Positions 58,871 through 64,000 of a DNA stretch of 64,000 nucleotides are shown here, piece after piece. Below the pieces are notes generated by a model that saw nothing but the letters and a program-made list of their open reading frames with translations, was not told where the DNA came from and made no database searches. Source of the DNA: Homarus americanus (lineage: Eukaryota > Arthropoda > Malacostraca > Decapoda > Nephropidae); the NCBI RefSeq assembly GCF_018991925.1, contig NW_024737068.1:5287908-5351907 (forward strand). Direction: 5' to 3'. The first letter of the stretch is position 1. The number at the start of each line of letters is the position of its first letter. Position numbers and translations under genes: made by a program.

Positions 58871-61800
58871 TTACTCGTCCGGACACGTCACAAAGATCTA
58901 CCGGTATGGCTTCGTGGGTAATGTTTTGGCCAAGATCAGTGAATATGTCTTACTTTTACAGCTTAAAATCACATTCGTCAATATTACCTGAGGAAAAAAG
59001 GCTTTTGGTATTCCCCCAACACGAACAATATCACACGGCTCTAACAATGTATAAGGCAAAGCAGAAATAAATTGGTGAGAAAGATGTTAAGATCACGTCG
59101 AGCACGACAAAAAAACCTCATAATTCTTTAAAAGGAAGATAATTGACGGCTGCCAATATCGAACTCGATCTATTATTTATGATAATTATGCTTCATGGAA
59201 AAAAATAATGACTATTGACCATTGCTTAAAACTCTGAGTATCATATGAACTATATATTGTTTTCCAGCACCAATTGATACGTTTATATATACAGTACATT
59301 AACTCGTTGTAATCTTCCGTATGGTAAGTTTCTTTCCTGTGTCCAGTTTACGGTATTATTGAGGTAGTTTAATTTTTATTGGTGATGGTTTGGCTTCAGA
59401 AAAAAACAATCAGTACCATATTGCGCCCCTTTTACCCCGCTCATCTGATGTCCCAAACACATTTAATATGGACGGTATAAATTAAGTGGTGATGTTAGTT
59501 TCTGTGTTAGGGAAGCTGCTGTAACCCCCGTAATGGAGACAGTGTGATAACCCCTTAATTCTTTGTCTCTCCAGCTGAGCTCATCAATGCACGTTCTTCG
59601 TCTGTATTATGATTCTCTTTCAGATTTAGCAGTAATCCCTTGTTAACTGTATCCTTCCTATTACTATATATAGTAGTGCGGTCGTTTATCAAGCTAGGTC
59701 ATTTAGTGGTGAGATGAACACAGCCATAGAAAACAATATTCATTCTCGTGATCCTTTGTAGACTAACAGAGCCGAGGTAAGCAATAAGGTCTCCACCATA
59801 CACAGTACATGTGTTCACCACTCGCTCTCCTTCCTAGTATCTTCGATAAAATCTAAACTGATCTGAAGGCTTGTCATTTTAGGGTGAAGTTCTTTATCAT
59901 TGCTTGTGTATACGCTATTCTTCCATAATTTTTCGAAGTGTTAACAGGGAAAAATAACTAGAAATCATAATAAATCGCAAAATGAAAAAAAAAAGGAAAA
60001 AAGTTAGGGTGTGTTTACTATGGAAGGAACATGTGCGTGAGGGACAACAGTAAAGTTTGTGGTGGTGAGAGAACTTGTGTGCCAGCCTCCAGGGACTCTT
60101 ACCGTCGAGGAGGACCTAGTAAATGTTCCTGACGAGGTCGTGAGCGTGTAGATCGAGGCGAGCCACCACACACGCCGCCAGTAGACTTGACTCACAAGCC
60201 TGTTGGGTCTGCCCACTAACTTTACGACTTCCACTGTTAAACATGCAACTTTCTCAAAAAAAAAAAAAAGTAAAGTAAAACGGCGGACTGTCTTACACGG
60301 TACACAGAAAAGTCTTCAATGTGCTTCCTTACCACGATATATTGTGTGATACTCAGTGAAAGAAAAAAAGTGTGAAGTTGCGGGACAGGAGAGGCACCCA
60401 GGAGCGCCAGAGACACAAGGCTAAGTGCTTCCCGGAACATGGTGGAGTTCTGTCTCAAGAGACTGAATGTGTACTTGTATCTGTAGCTCTACTCAGAAGG
60501 GGAATATTACTTTAATATAAATGAGAATTATTACACTCGTTATTTCACCACCAGATCGAGTCTCAGTTTACGTGAAAATACTGTTTATCATCTTATTTTA
60601 CCTCTCAAATACATCCAGTTTTCTATCTATTTACTTTTCTTATTGACTCCCACAATTAGCATTCTAACATCTATCTTCAATTTAAAAAGAACCATTACAT
60701 CAATCTTTAAAACATCATTCTTAACTGATACTCTTAGTTCTTTTATAGTCTTCCGTTTACGTGTTCTTGTACTACATCCTTCATTAGTGACAATCTCCAA
60801 GTAACTCATGTTAATTTGTTATGTTATTGTCAGTGAATTTTATCACCTGAACAGTTATTTTGTAATTAAACGAACTAATATAAAATTCCTTGGTCTAAAA
60901 AACTATGAATTAATGAATCTCTGCAATAATAAGTTAAGAAGATTAGTTGTGAGTGGAGGAATTTTATCCCCCAGTAGTGCCGATGTTTATCTCAATTATT
61001 CGTAATGATACGTATTATATTCACACGTTCTCGCCATAACCAAACACGATGGTTGACAGGCTGTTGATATCTCCCGTGTTATTATGGCATTACTCCTCTA
61101 AAATAAAACAATAACTAATCGCTCGAGATGTTCCCTTTTATCAATAATTAAACCAACTGAAGAAACACTACAATGACATCATGCAAAGGAAACATAACCC
61201 TCCGTTATATTCTTCTCTCAGAAACATTGTATATATGTAAAAAGTATAGGGAGAATATAGGATAAATGTTCAGTCATCTGGAAAATTGAACGAATAACGA
61301 TTAATTGCTACAGCGAGTTAGTCTGATATACAAAAATAAAATATAAAAAAGTAATATTTTGGTTGAGTGTGGTCGCTGTGTTTTGTTGAGGATGAGGAAG
61401 CTGTTGATGATAAAAATATATCAACTCATTTTAAGTATTTTCGATGTGTGTTTCCGATATATTCAAGTTATACCGTATGTAAATTATAGTACTGTACTTG
61501 CCATATGAACCACTAATGTCAAAGTTGATGTCAGTACTGAAAAATCTCTCCCCCTCTGAAAACAAGTTAGGAAAGATTCATCATCAGTATATTATTTATA
61601 ATATTGCCAGACTCTTAAATCATCCAGAAAGAAACATATTTATGAGCTGATGTGTTTTCTTTTACGTTCTTCTCTGCAATTTCTCAACAACAACGAGAAG
61701 TATTTGTGCAAGACGATGGAATTTATTCTCTACCATAAACTGGGTGCAAGGCAGATTGTTTTTCTATTGTCTCGTCTTTTTCATTCTTTATTTATCGTTA

Positions 61801-62633
61801 CATCTTCAATCATGGGCCAAATCACTTGACACTTGACCAGTTTTCACTCACAAGTTGCCCACATGGAAAAAAAAAACCCTGAAGGAACTGCAAAGGCATT
61901 GTTCACACCCAACAACATCTTCCTCCCTCAAACCTTACAGTACTTCCCCTGCTTCTGAGCAAGACGGGTGACTACAACCTCTGATGAGATAATATGTAAA
62001 TACTGATAAGATAAGACCTAAACAATACACGCAATTTCATCTGATAAATGGAAACCCTAAGTTATCATTCAAGGAATTGTACAACACAAACGACTTTTCT
62101 TCCCTCACCAACTCCATATCGAGTGAAACCTTGGTGAGGGAGGGGCAACACTTCCTCCAATCTCGTCTTCAAAGCTACATAACAAGTCTCGGGAAAAGAG
62201 CGTCTATTTCCTCTACCGGTACAACAACAACAACTAATTTACAGTACCTTTAACTCATTCCCAACGTCTACGAGGCACTCCACTCTACGGTAAAGAGAGA
62301 CGATACCTCGGCATGAAACTTGAGTCTCAGCAACCAAAACGTCTACAGATTCACCTTTTGGATGTCTCACTGTCCACCTGACTACTGAAAATCCCCAAAA
62401 CCTGCTTGGATGAGAGTGTGCCTTTAGAAATACTTTTGACGTGAATATCCAGGAAATTCTTAAAAAAAAAAAAAATAAAGTAGTATAAAAAGATCTGTGT
62501 ACATTAGACCACGATGTAACCTTAGGTACTAGAATAATTGACCCAGATCCAGAACTGATAGAGTGATGGATAATTGTCTTAAGAGAGTAAATGACGAGAA
62601 TAAGAAGAAGCAGAAAAAAGTTGCTTCTACCAT
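58871..62633. other. Gene-free AT-rich sequence
   Basis: No gene, RNA or large repeat recognised in about 3.8 kb. Confidence 0.5.
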
Positions 62634-62634
62634 A

Positions 62635-62696
<62 letters not shown>
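62634..62696. repeat. (ATG)n microsatellite
   Basis: About 63 bp of ATG/CAT; poly-His and poly-Ser frames run through it. Confidence 0.97.

Positions 62697-64000
<1,304 letters not shown>

Overview
This 64 kb window looks like intergenic or intronic DNA from an arthropod, most likely a decapod crustacean. The evidence is: AT-rich sequence with no recognisable host exon; a very high load of microsatellites (CA, GA, TA, ATT and ATG runs, several of 100-220 bp); a short interstitial array of CCTAA/TTAGG, the ancestral arthropod telomere repeat; and retrotransposons of Gypsy, I-group and CR1-group type. I could not identify the species. I found no prokaryotic operon, CRISPR array, rRNA or tRNA gene.

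Layout. 1-5160 holds the 3' stub of an RNase-H-bearing LINE (2338-2924) and a 772 bp element with terminal inverted repeats (3466-4237). 5161-12185 is a complete Gypsy-type LTR retrotransposon on the minus strand, with both LTRs, a PBS, a polypurine tract, a gag-pol reading frame and a perfect 5-bp target duplication. It sits inside an older RTE/SINE-like repeat tail and is itself interrupted in its leader by a 5'-truncated CR1-group LINE, so three elements are nested. 12.2-30.7 kb is gene-free and consists of AT-rich sequence, microsatellites, a 17-bp minisatellite with 85-bp higher-order periodicity, a perfect 20-bp hairpin and the telomere-like array.

About 30.7-37.15 kb is a nearly intact non-LTR retrotransposon of the I group on the plus strand. 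ORF1 is a gag-like protein with zinc knuckles and a triplicated finger segment. ORF2 carries endonuclease, reverse transcriptase, RNase H and a C-terminal Cys/His motif. ORF1 has a one-base frame break in a C-run. ORF2 is open for over 1,200 codons, has no AUG, and overlaps ORF1 in the -1 frame. 38581-40212 is a non-autonomous DNA transposon with pogo/Tigger-like ends. 40.5-43.3 kb has two large minisatellites (23-bp and 26-bp units). 43.4-64 kb is gene-free, with scattered microsatellites, two SINE/RTE-like tails and a G-rich purine block.

The only convincing protein-coding sequences belong to mobile elements. The most useful leads are the nested Gypsy/CR1/SINE locus, the unusual ORF1-ORF2 junction and finger triplication of the I-group LINE, and the two TIR elements. 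All element calls rest on motifs read by eye; no database search was run.
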